Translations under genes and position numbers: made by a program | Assembly (NCBI GenBank): GCA_023846275.1 | Contig: CM043869.1 | Location: 22,857,737-22,921,736, forward strand | DNA: 64,000 nt | Direction of reading: 5' to 3' | DNA from: Vanilla planifolia | Lineage: Eukaryota > Streptophyta > Magnoliopsida > Asparagales > Orchidaceae | Part shown: in pieces, positions 51,401 to 61,385 of the stretch | Position numbering within the stretch: position 1 is the stretch's first letter | Layout: each line of letters starts with the position of its first letter | The notes under the pieces: generated by a model | The model's database searches: none | Seen by the model: only the letters and a program-made list of their open reading frames with translations | Told to the model about the DNA's origin: nothing

Positions 51401-52047
51401 AACTTCTCTTATAATCATAACTTCTAATCATGTATTTACATGACACCTTACAAAACTTTATATGGAAGAAAATATCAACTCCCCTTTTGCTGGATAAAAG
51501 GAAAAGGAAGTACTCAGCTCTTATTTCAAAGAGGAAGATACCAAAAAGTGAAGCTAAATTGTTCAATAATTCAAATTACCCATGATCAACAAAAGAAATA
51601 GTTTTATGTTAAGAACATGAATATAGAATTTAATTAGGATGATCAAGTTTTAATGAAACCATGCCATCTAAAAGGAATCCTTTATTTGGAAAAGTAAGGA
51701 GGATGAGACCAATGTACAATAGCCCTTTTCAAATTATGTAAAGAATAGGCCAAACATTCAATCAATTTGCATTACTCTACACATGGTTAGAGTTCATGAT
51801 GTCATTCATGTCTTATCTTTGAGGAAATATATTTTTGATCCTTCTCACATTATCAATTTTAATTTTGAATATTTTAATTTGCAATCAAATATGCAATATA
51901 TTAAAAACCCAATTAAAATTTTGGATTGCAACAAAGTATTGAGGAACATAGCAATCCTAATGTTGAAGGTTTCATAGATGAATCAGATTGAAAGAACAAC
52001 CTCTTAGGAGGTAGAATCGAACATCCAAAACTCTTTTAAATTTTAGG
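48486..52047 (+). pseudogene. Gypsy gag-pol pseudogene, unit 2
   Basis: Second internal region of the composite. It starts in the gag zinc knuckle at 48,525-48,566 (RCFHC...GHMA; the last Cys is Phe). Protease-linker remnants follow at about 48,900-49,030. Reverse transcriptase: YLDQFMITFIKNILI (about 49,725-49,770), the FIDD site lost. RNase H is the best-kept part: EYQIFSDVSYEGLSYVLLQ and HEGNYPIHDLELETIVFVLK (about 50,165-50,325). Integrase: GVSRDIILDRDLKFTS (about 51,190-51,240), then TPYKTLYGRKYQLPFCW. The tail has VHDVIHVLSLRKYIFDPSH (51,783-51,850), the Tekay/Del 'VHNVFHVSMLRKY' region, and chromodomain-like traces to 52,035. Frames are broken throughout. It matches unit 1 domain for domain. 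Confidence 0.85.
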
Positions 52048-52333
52048 AGTGATGTCCTTGAGAAATAACTATTGTGCAAACCAATAATCATAAGACTAAA
52101 TGTAAAATTAATCATTACACAATCAAGAAGCTTATGTTTTGAGGCTAAAACATAATATTATTATTTTGGTATTATTTAAAAAAGTGCAAAATTTTATAAA
52201 ATTGTTTGAATGTCAAAATAGAGATAGCTTTGAGAATGATAATTAAAGGAACTTATTAGTTCATTATTTAAAATATTTAGAGCTCAATTGAATTTAAACT
52301 TGTTGGCCTTACATTTATCTGCAAATGACCAAC

Positions 52334-55300
52334 TAAATGGCTAGCTCTACTCCAATTTATATACACATGGGTTCCCTCAATCACTATTTCATGGTTGTAA
52401 GTTAAAGCTTATCACTAACTACATTAATGAACTTGAATTGATTTTTAAAGAAGAAGAGATTCAACAAATGACCTTGCTATTCAAATGCACTTTGATTGGG
52501 ATGTTTTCTTATGGATTATAGAACATGACCTTCATTCAAAGTGAACTATAATATATAAGGTTTAAGAACTCATACATAGTTAGTAATCATAGATATATTA
52601 TTCTTTAACTTGCATTAGAGGAGGCTTATCTCACTTACTGGTTGCACAAAAATTGGCATTTAGCTAAGTTTCCCATGTGGATTCTTAAGTGGAACCTAGA
52701 CTTTAGGGTTGACATGGAACCTTTTGTTGTGCCAATGTATGTAGCTTTTGATTAATCACTACTTGACTTCTTTCTTAAATCTACACTCTTCTTCATAGCT
52801 CATTCCATTAGCAATTTATTGAAATTGGACACCCATATGGCCAATGTTACTAATCCTAGTGTAGCAAGGGTTTGCATTAAGGTGGACCTCACCAAAGAAT
52901 TACCAACAATAATCAAGATTAGTCTTAATCAAGACAAGAAAATAGGTTTTTGGTAGTTAATTACTAATTAGAACCCTCCAAAATATTGCTTTCATTGCTT
53001 TAAACAAGTCACAATGAGCAAAATTACAAAATTTCTAACTCTTATATAGAAGAGTAAGGATAAATGTAGTACCACTCAAGATGAGAAAGCTTTAAAAGCA
53101 AAAAACTAGCCCATCTGTTTAGGCACGCAGCTTGTTGAATTTCGGTTGTGTGGGCCGTCAACGTTGCAAGAGAATGTTCAACTATGGAGAACTCAATAGT
53201 TCAGGTGATGAGACCACAACATGAAGCTATTGTGTAAGCACCTTAGGTGCAATAACTATGGAGGATTTCCTTTGGAAACTAATTTGAGTGAATATGGTGA
53301 TAAAACTTTGCAAGAAGGTGAAAACCAATAATTTGGTAATTTAATCTTAATCAACAAAACCATTAAATAGAAACCTACATAGTTTGGTATGTATATCTCT
53401 AAAATAGGTGGAAAAAGTTATGCTTTAGCAGTGAGACAAACCAAATTCATCTATTTCTTTAGGGGACACCTACATTAAAAAATTAGTGGTGGGGGTCAAT
53501 ATCCTAATAAGAGGTAGGTATGTTAAAGGATACAAGTATGGGATTCATTGAAGTGTCACTCAAAAGAGAAAAGAGAGGTAGATCTAAAAGATGGGAGAGA
53601 TTCCTAATTTGTATTAGACAGACTTCAAAAGAAACTACAGTTAATTTTGGACAAGATGAGAATAGATTTAAGGCCCTAAAGTTCATGGAAGGTGTTTTAA
53701 CTTTTGAATTCATATGTTAAAAACCCTCATTTGGAATATAAGAGGCATTGTGAGCAAATCACTTTCGCTAAAGCTATGACACTCATACTAAATCACAAGA
53801 TTCATTTATAGGTAATAATAGAATCAATGGTAGTTGACACCAAAACCTCTCAATACATTAAGGAATTAGGTTTTAAAAATGGAATAAAAAATTAATCAAA
53901 TAGGATATTGATCCTACAGAGTGAACACTTACAAGTTTACATTGTAAGAAACTTGATTCAATCTATTCTTATAAAGGTCAATATTAATAATTTGGATAAT
54001 TTGTGTTGTTTTAATTGTGTATGCAAAACACTCAAGAAGTCAAAGACAGCTTCTCTAGTATGAGCTTCTTTAACATCAATAATTGACTTCTAATAATCCA
54101 TGGTTAGTAAGAGGTGATTTTAATGTTATAACCAATTGAAGGAGTATGCAACTCAAGCCTTACAAAACATAGATGTAATGAAAGACTTTCTATGGTTCAT
54201 TGGGATACCCTCCTTAATCCAAGCAAAAGTCCTTTGTAGTCCATTTATTTGACACAAAAAACGAAGGGTTCTTTTGTATAGGAGGACCTATATAGATTAT
54301 TGTGCAATGTAAGTTAGTTATCTTAGTTTCCTAAGTTTTTAGTGCATTGACTTAATAAGTTGTCATCTGATCACATGCCCATCCTCCTGCAAGTGCATAA
54401 TATTTAAAAAAGTAGGATGCAACAATTTAGATGTATGCATATAGAATTCTAGCATAAAACCTTTAAAGATATAAAAAAGAAAACTAGGATCTTCCTTTAG
54501 CTACATCAAGCATATTTGGATTTGGCACTACATTAAGAAGGATTAAATAATGTTTAAAAAAATAGAACAATGGTACGTTTGGCAACATGTTTGATAAACA
54601 AATGGAGGAAAATGAAATAGATAGAAAGATGGAAGAGTTGTATAACAAAAACCCATCTAAGAAAGAGAGAATGAAGTGGTCAAAGGCATAACTTGATTTC
54701 ATTAGGAGACAACTCAAAAGCAATAGTTTTGGAAACAAAAGAGATTTATAAAGTGTTTGTGAGAAGGTGACTTCAACACCAAAAAATTTTGCTCCATTAT
54801 TATGGCCAAAAGAGCAAGCGTATCTATCAACAAAATTCAAAACAAGAAAAGCAATTGGATTGAATGGGATGAGAAAATTAGTTATAAGGCTATTTAATAC
54901 TATCAAAATCTACCAACTAAAACAAACAAGGTACATAATAAGGAGCCTCAATAGAACCTACTATAATACAATCACTATTCAATTACATAAGATCAAAATG
55001 ACTTACTTCTAAAGGAGGTAACCATAATGGATTTAAAGAGAGTGGTGGAAGTTTAGAATTGTGATAACATAATACGATGAGATTGTTTCGTTGAAGAAAT
55101 TTATAACAAATTTTATGACATTATTGTGCAAGTCCTATTGGATGTGGCTTAGTAGGTGTTCCTTAATGGGAACCCAATCCCATATTCTATCACAAGCACA
55201 TGGCTTGTCATAGTTCCAAAAGTGGATTCTAATCACTCATTCAAAAACTTTAGACCTATTAACCTATGCAATTTTGTGAGAAAGTTTTTTTACAAAAAAA

Positions 55301-56060
55301 TTAGAAGTTAGACTCGCTTCTATTTTGTAGGATATAATTTTCCCAAAAAGGTCAACTTTTGTGAAGAGTAGAACCATAAGTGATGACATATTAATGACAA
55401 AAAAATGGTTAACTACATCGATCATAAAATTAGGGGATATGACCTTATTGTTAAATTGGACATGCAATCAGCTTTTAACATGCTTAGTTAGTGATTTCTA
55501 TTTAAACAATTTGGTTCTTTTGGGTTCCACAAGCATTTCATCAAATTGGTGAAAAACTACCTTCAGTATGGCTTGTTCTTTGAGCTGATAATGGTAGCCC
55601 TCATGGCTTTTGCTTAGCCAATTGAGGGGTGAAGCAAGGTGAACCCCTTTGCCCCTCACTTTTTATTATGGTTTCTATAACTCTAAGCTAAGGCATTAAG
55701 GTGCTTAACTCACAAAGGAAAATTGATAATTTTACTACAATTATAAGATCTTATCTCATTACAAAACTGTCATTTGTAGAAAACATTATAATATTAAATT
55801 TAGGAAGTAAAATCTCAATACATAATCTTATGAAATTCCTTATGATGTATCAAGAAGGCTCTAGGCAATGTATAACTTATGAGAAAATTGCATTCATAAG
55901 CTATAATAAAGTATTAAAGACAAAGAATAACTTAATTAGGAAATTGACTAGATTCACTAAAGGATCTCTATCATTTAAGTATTTGGGATGTACAAGTTTC
56001 AAGGGTAGGAAAAATGTGGTCATATACTTACTTCTTATTAACAATAACTAAAAGGGTTGA
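52334..56060 (+). pseudogene. L1-type LINE remnant 2 (ORF1 and ORF2)
   Basis: ORF1 with a DUF4283-like region is readable: FKEEEIQQMTLLFKCTLIG (about 52,450), WHLAKFPMWILKWNLDF (about 52,655) and NPSVARVCIKVDLTKELP (about 52,850), then YCFHCFKQ (about 52,985), a zf-CCHC_4 remnant. ORF2: an endonuclease region about 53,720-54,370, very decayed; a reverse transcriptase with VPKVDSNHSFKNFRPINLCNF (about 55,215-55,275), DLIVKLDMQSAFNMLS (about 55,440-55,490) and a decayed 'GFFPxxRGLRQGDP' region (about 55,610-55,670); and a 'YLG' region near 55,980. It inserted into Gypsy LTR 3. Stops are frequent and the catalytic centre is not intact. The 3' end and poly(A) tail were not found. Confidence 0.8.
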
Positions 56061-56084
56061 GGGTTGGAACTTTATATGGTAATA

Positions 56085-56700
56085 TAAAGGATTTTAGGCT
56101 GATCCTTATCAAAAGTGTATAGAATTCAATAGCCATATAGTCGTTGATGATGCAAGACATTGATTGGATGAGAGCCTCCCATATGTCTAGTTTACATACA
56201 ACCATGTCATGGCTCCACCAATCAAAGTCAATTTGATGTATGTTTGGGATTTCATATTGCAAAGCCCATTCAACTTGGAGTTCAAGGTCAGTACCTCTAT
56301 CACTACTATTGAAGGACTAATAGAATAATGAGTGCAATGTTTTCTTGTGGAAATCTATCATATTCATGTTGAGGTGGAGAAAAAGCTAGAGAAATCACAA
56401 CAAAAGTACAAAGAGAGGCATGAACAACATCGAGTTCATGGTCAATATGAATTTGAGGATCTAGGCTAACACCACATTCTTTTTTTGAACCGCTTTGAGA
56501 GGACATTATCCAGGAGAGGTAAATCATGACAACCAAGCGAGGAGCAAAGTCAGCCTATCGAGTTGATTGAAAGGGACAAATAGCTTCCAAAAATTCAATT
56601 GGAAATAAGGCATGACCAAGTTGCCTCACCTCATCAACTTTGACAAGCATTAAGCCCCTCAAAGGGAGAGCTTATAACCAGGACATCTAGTCATAGACAA
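56085..56700 (+). pseudogene. Gypsy integrase C-terminal fragment of a different lineage
   Basis: The plus strand reads DESLPYV, then SPFNLEF, and then VEIYHIHVEVEKKLEKSQ and KYKERHEQHRV (about 56,345-56,430). These match the 'H..V...LEKSQ.KYK.RHDKHRV' part of Gypsy integrases where 'GD.VWL' follows; here it is YEFEDL. It is unlike the integrase tail of the Tekay/Del composite. A further short trace, GELITRTSSHRQRKA (about 56,655-56,700), resembles the 'GPITRARAK' segment found in such polyproteins. It may be a fragment inserted next to or into LINE 2. Confidence 0.6.
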
Positions 56701-57386
56701 AGAAAGGCAACCAAGGCAAAGAAGATTCAAAGGGGCTTTCATCCTCAATGAAAGGGGCCCATGATCAAGAGATCAGTTCAAGGCCTACCTTAGATTTGAA
56801 TGTTGAAGAATTGAGTGGGGAACTCACCACGAGATAGTAATGACTCCCTAAGACCCACCTAAGATAGTTGTGAAATGCATTGAGAATGTTATAGCTAATT
56901 CCTTTTTTAGCATCTCTAACTATCCAAATGCACATCATTAGGTCTCTTGGAAGAATATAACCTTCCCAAAAAAGGAGAATGACTTGGGGTGAAGAGAATA
57001 GCAACAAGCACACAAGTTTTTACATGTTAGTTATGAGGATCTTTTTATTCCTTAGATTCGTTGTGGGTGAGATTCATAGAGTGTGGAATGCTAATTTCTT
57101 AAATCATTTGCTTTGCATATAAAGGTTAGGTTGTCTGCAATGTGCTGTAGAATACAAAAATTGTATGACTTGCTTCAAGAGAGAGTTATTTATGATAGGC
57201 AATATGAAGGACATATTAAATATACTTTTGGTAGCTAAGAAGTTTTTCTTCAAGAAAGCATATGAGCTATTAAGAGAAGTTAATCCTATTAGTTAAGAGC
57301 TAAAGAATTTCTAAAATTGATGCACTCCTTTTAAGATTTTGATTCCCTTTATGATAATTGCTCAATCAATCATTACCATTCCTCAT
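56701..57386. other. Unassigned segment between Gypsy fragment and LTR 3
   Basis: About 0.7 kb with no readable domain. An 82-codon minus-strand frame (56,765-57,013) is not recognised and is probably chance. The segment belongs either to the 3' end of LINE 2 or to the Gypsy fragment. Confidence 0.35.
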
Positions 57387-57476
57387 TATACAAGTCTCCA
57401 TTGTAGCTACTTACAAGGAGTAGCTTTCAAGAAGCTTTAGAAGTTAGAGATAGAGGAGTGAACCTAAGAAAATAAG

Positions 57477-57482
<6 letters not shown>

Positions 57483-57517
<35 letters not shown>
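57483..57517. repeat. (GA)n microsatellite in LTR 3 purine tract
   Basis: An uninterrupted AG array of 35 bp within a purine-rich stretch (about 57,430-57,560). The stretch is equivalent to 38,815-38,960 in LTR 1 and 45,305-45,440 in LTR 2, where no long perfect array formed. Confidence 0.9.
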
Positions 57518-57522
<5 letters not shown>

Positions 57523-58442
57523 GAAGAGAAAGAGAGAAAAAAAGGAGTAGATCAAAGAAGAGGATTAAACTAAAGCAGACGAGGAACATTGAAAGAAAAT
57601 TTGTTGTAGGGAATAATAGTGGTAGGAAAAATGGTTTCCAATAAACAAAGTGTGGAAAAAGTATGTCAACAGTTGTTTTAACTTCTTAAGCTTATTCCTA
57701 AAAGTTTTCATGGAATGTTGACACCATTCTCTTTGGTTAAAATTTAATGAGAAATGCAAGTGTTTTCACTCAAAGTGTTGTACCTCCAAAGATAATGTAT
57801 AGTATGTTGGCATGCAATTTATCATATTTTGAGCTCAAAAATGAAGGAATCCAATCTTTTCCAAAAGATAGTATGATACAAGAATAAAGAATAGATTACA
57901 AGATTCCTGAGAAAATTGTATTTTACATAAATAAAAAAATGAATAGTATGATTAATTTAGAAATTAGATGAATAGACTCCTAAGAATATCATATAGTATG
58001 CCAATATTATTGTGGATGGTTTGAAAAAGAAAAAGTGTAGTAAAAAAAGGCAATCCAGTTGGTTACGATTCACTTTCATTGAGTTCAATAATAGTCCACA
58101 AAAGAAATGACTAACATATAAAGACTAGAGAAAAACCTTATTGTATGATATAGTCCCCTTAGCATATGGCACATTAAGGAAAAAAATGCATTAAATAAGG
58201 CAAAATGTATGAAAAATAAAAGAATAATTTGATATTAATTAATTGCACCTAATCTATGATATTGATATTGAAAGGAAAAGCAATCTTAAATGAATCCCAT
58301 CTCCAAAACTTTATGAAGATAAGTTTATTTGGTAATGTAAGTAGGAACATAATTGAAGTAAAAAAAAGGCATTGGCATTTGCATATGACATGGTATTATA
58401 TTTTTGTAGAACATAGAATGAGAATAAGATCTCATTACCTAC

Positions 58443-58448
<6 letters not shown>

Positions 58449-58486
<38 letters not shown>
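58449..58486. repeat. (GT)19 microsatellite in Gypsy LTR 3
   Basis: Nineteen perfect GT units directly after 'tacatatat'. It is at the same LTR position as the (AT)n of LTR 1. An apparent open frame across it, coding for alternating Cys and Val, is an artefact. Confidence 0.95.
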
Positions 58487-58491
<5 letters not shown>

Positions 58492-58990
58492 GTTATGTTT
58501 ATATTAAACTTATTGTTGTGTAAGATGAAAGTATAAAAATAGAAATAAAAAAGAAGAAAACATCTTCATAAGAAAAATATGTCACGTTCTTTTTACGTAA
58601 GTACCATGATAAGTGGTTGAATTAAAAAAAAGATTAGTATAGATGGGACATGACATCTCTTGGCTTATATTATAGACATGCCAACACTATACTGACAGAA
58701 GTAGATGAATGTGACCATGAGAAAGAGTAGGTATTTATTATTGAATAGTGGGAAATTACATATGTACAAGTTTGTATGGATGCATGGGAAGTAATAACTT
58801 CTAATTTTAGTTAAACTAGAAACTATGATTATGGGGATATGATATACCAAATGTTAAGTTATATTCAAACAAAAACAAAAGAAAATAAAGATAGTATGAT
58901 TACTTCCTAACTGGAAGATAATGTCCTTATCTTTCTAATTATGTAATTCAATTAGTGTAGAATTAAGGATTAATATAAGTGAGGCAGACA

Positions 58991-61079
58991 TTGTATGTGC
59001 ATCAATGTCTTTGTTTAGGTGGATAGAGTGATCTAACTTCTAATTTTCATAAAACTTGCAATTTATTTGGTTGGGAAATATCATAAAGACTTAACACTCT
59101 ATATTTAATTATTTTTCATTGGTTGGAAGTGAGAGAAAGGTAATATGTACAAATCTCCTCCAAATCTAATGTTAATTTTCCAAGCAATAAACCCATATTT
59201 GTATACTATAATGAAAAAGTTTTGGTATCATTTTTTTCTTTTGAAATTTTTAAAAGATAGCATAGTATTTTGGATGGTAAATAAATATAAAATGTAAAGA
59301 AAAACTTTATGACATAGATTCAAATAAGGAATGGATGTTGGAACATATGGGATAACATATAAAAGATTACAAGAAATCCACAAAGATTTGCCATCAAATT
59401 AGATCTTTTTGTTTGCAATCTTTTCTTAACATGAACACACCTCATCTCATACCTCTAAACTAGTGAAGTGATAAAACCTATGACACAAACTATAAAATCT
59501 ACTTCATTTCATTTTAAAATTAAGGCTAACCATTATAATATATCACTTTATATAATCTTTTAAATCTTGTGCAAAATGACCAAAAACTAGAACTGAACAA
59601 ATTTTGAACTAGACCTAATAGATTCACATATTTCACTAAACTTCCCAATGAGATCAAGTAAACATATTAGGTTTTGTTAATCTTAGCCAATAGTGGCATA
59701 AGCTTGATGATTAAATATGGCTAAAATATTTTTTTGTATTCTTGAGTGATCTAAGAAATGTGATAGAATATCGAAATAATTATTTGTATTCAATACTCTT
59801 AAGATGATTGTTTGGTTGTGCACATAGCATCTAAGAATAGTTTTGAATATATGAGAGCTCACACTAACATTTGTAATATCATGATGCTTATCTAGAACTC
59901 TACATACACCATAATGCATCATGAACCATAGAGCTCATCTACAAAACTAGGTAAAAACATATGAACAACTATAAAATACTATTATAGTATGTACTCCTAA
60001 AAAATGAAGAGATCATCTAGACTAGCTAAAAATCATCTTTGGTGGGTAGAAAAAAGATTAAAACTTTATGGAATCCTGCAAGAAAACTAAAAGCTATCTT
60101 TGGCTAAAAGACTACAACATCTAGATATGCTTTAATTTCTAAATCTATAATACTTAATAAGCTATTATGAGTAACCCTAATGCTTTGGATACATCCAAAT
60201 CAGATACATATAGGTCACATACATATAGATATACCTAATATATGTAGGTAGAATATGAAAATAACAAAATATTTTCAATTATACTAAAAACTCTATGACA
60301 AAAAGTAGAGCCCCTCCATAAACGAGATATCAACTTAAAATCTCTAAATTGTACAAGCACCAAATTCTTCTACTTCACTTTCCTATCTCTCCCTATTCTC
60401 TAATTAGTTTTTACTCACTATAGTTCTTATCCATAAATCCAAAATTTTTTGTTTTATTTTGTGTTTCCCTAGTCATTATCTTATCTTCACACCATTATAA
60501 CACTACATTGCCTATAAAATTGTCATGTTCTACTAGATGCCACTTCAGAGCAAGTTACATGATAACTCTTTAATTACCCATCATCTTTGCTTGAATACTC
60601 CTCCATGCATGGTAGATTAGTTTCTTTCTTGTGTCATGATTCCCTCCACTCTTTGGTGCACTTTTTTTATTTACATTGCAATGATTTCCTTGCACACTTT
60701 TAGGAACCTGTAGAATTATTAAGATATTTCATTTTACTTAAATGTTAGTCTTTAAAAAAAAATAACATTATTTCATGTGTCTTAAATGAAATTACATGCT
60801 CTCACAATGTGCTAGAAATTTTCTACATTATGTGAAAATGCATGCTTATTTGAAGATCTCTAAGATTAAGTCACAATCAAGGGCATTAAATTGAGTGAAC
60901 TAAAAACGTAATGCTCAGACAAAAGCATTCATTGGGACAATTTAAGAGACTCAATGTAAATGAGATCACAATCTCTTCAATTAAATGAACAAGCCACAAG
61001 CTTAGCAATTTGGCAAAGGAAAAGGAATACATAAGAAAGATCTAATCAAAGGTTGTTTTGAAGTAATTTTGTGTTATCT
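58991..61079. other. AT-rich intergenic DNA
   Basis: No gene. Short frames such as 59,683-59,922 (minus) carry no known motif. Sequence at about 60,040-60,130 has 'ctaaaagctatctttggctaaaagact', LTR-like in style, but no LTR ends or partner were found. Confidence 0.4.
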
Positions 61080-61385
61080 TGTCCCTTCAGTTGATGAACA
61101 CTTACCTGCACTTTTCTTGTCTCATCAGTTAACAAGCATTTTCCTCTACTCCAACTAAACTCAATAGCCTTTAAACACTTTTCTATGCATTGGAACATTA
61201 CAATATATAAACTAGAGCCAACCTTTGCTTGTCATCTTAATAGTCATCAACCTCCATCCTTTTCTTTGGCTCATTTTAGTAGTCATTTAACACTTATTTC
61301 TACTCTATCTCTTCTAAATAGCCATCAATCACCATCTTCTACTTTGTCTCTTTTTAATAGTTATTAAACATCTAATACATCTATT
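61080..61385. repeat. 39-bp minisatellite
   Basis: Three consecutive units are exactly 39 bp (61,237-61,275, 61,276-61,314, 61,315-61,353), followed by a partial fourth; more decayed units extend leftwards to about 61,080. Each starts TTAATAGTCATCAA or a variant and continues with a C/T-rich half. Because 39 is a multiple of three, a short open frame runs through with 13-residue periodicity (LNSHQPPS, LLNSHQSPS), but nothing suggests it is a gene. Confidence 0.85.

Larger units (their letters stand above)
38447..58990 (+). mobile_element. Gypsy (Tekay/Del-like) composite LTR-I-LTR-I-LTR
   Basis: Three same-orientation LTR copies (from 38,447, 44,992 and 52,048) alternate with two decayed gag-pol internal regions. 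The LTR starts are TGTGACATCC, TTTTAACATCC and TGATGTCC, in line with the TGTAAC/TGTGAC-type starts of Tekay/Del chromoviruses. The outer flanks are TTGAA (38,442-38,446) and TTGTA (58,991-58,995), a target duplication with one mismatch. This order is what unequal recombination between LTRs of one element would leave. The middle LTR carries a solo LTR, and the third LTR is split by a LINE and a Gypsy fragment. Confidence 0.72.
52048..58990 (+). repeat. Gypsy composite LTR 3, split by later insertions
   Basis: The 5' part, 52,048-about 52,333, follows a decayed polypurine tract (TTTTAGGAG). The 3' part is about 57,387-58,990. The pieces align with LTR 1 on either side of one point (about 38,735-38,755). 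The 3' part carries the purine tract, the (GT)19 array and a region (58,660-58,985) matching 40,705-41,010. The insertion between the parts contains LINE 2 and a Gypsy fragment. Confidence 0.7.

Noticed and set aside
53504-53720. Overlapping open frames on both strands
   Set aside because: They fall between ORF1 and the endonuclease region of LINE 2 and have no motif of their own; chance frames.
58256-58507. 83-codon frame with a run of alternating Cys and Val
   Set aside because: It is the translation of the (GT)19 microsatellite in a Gypsy LTR.
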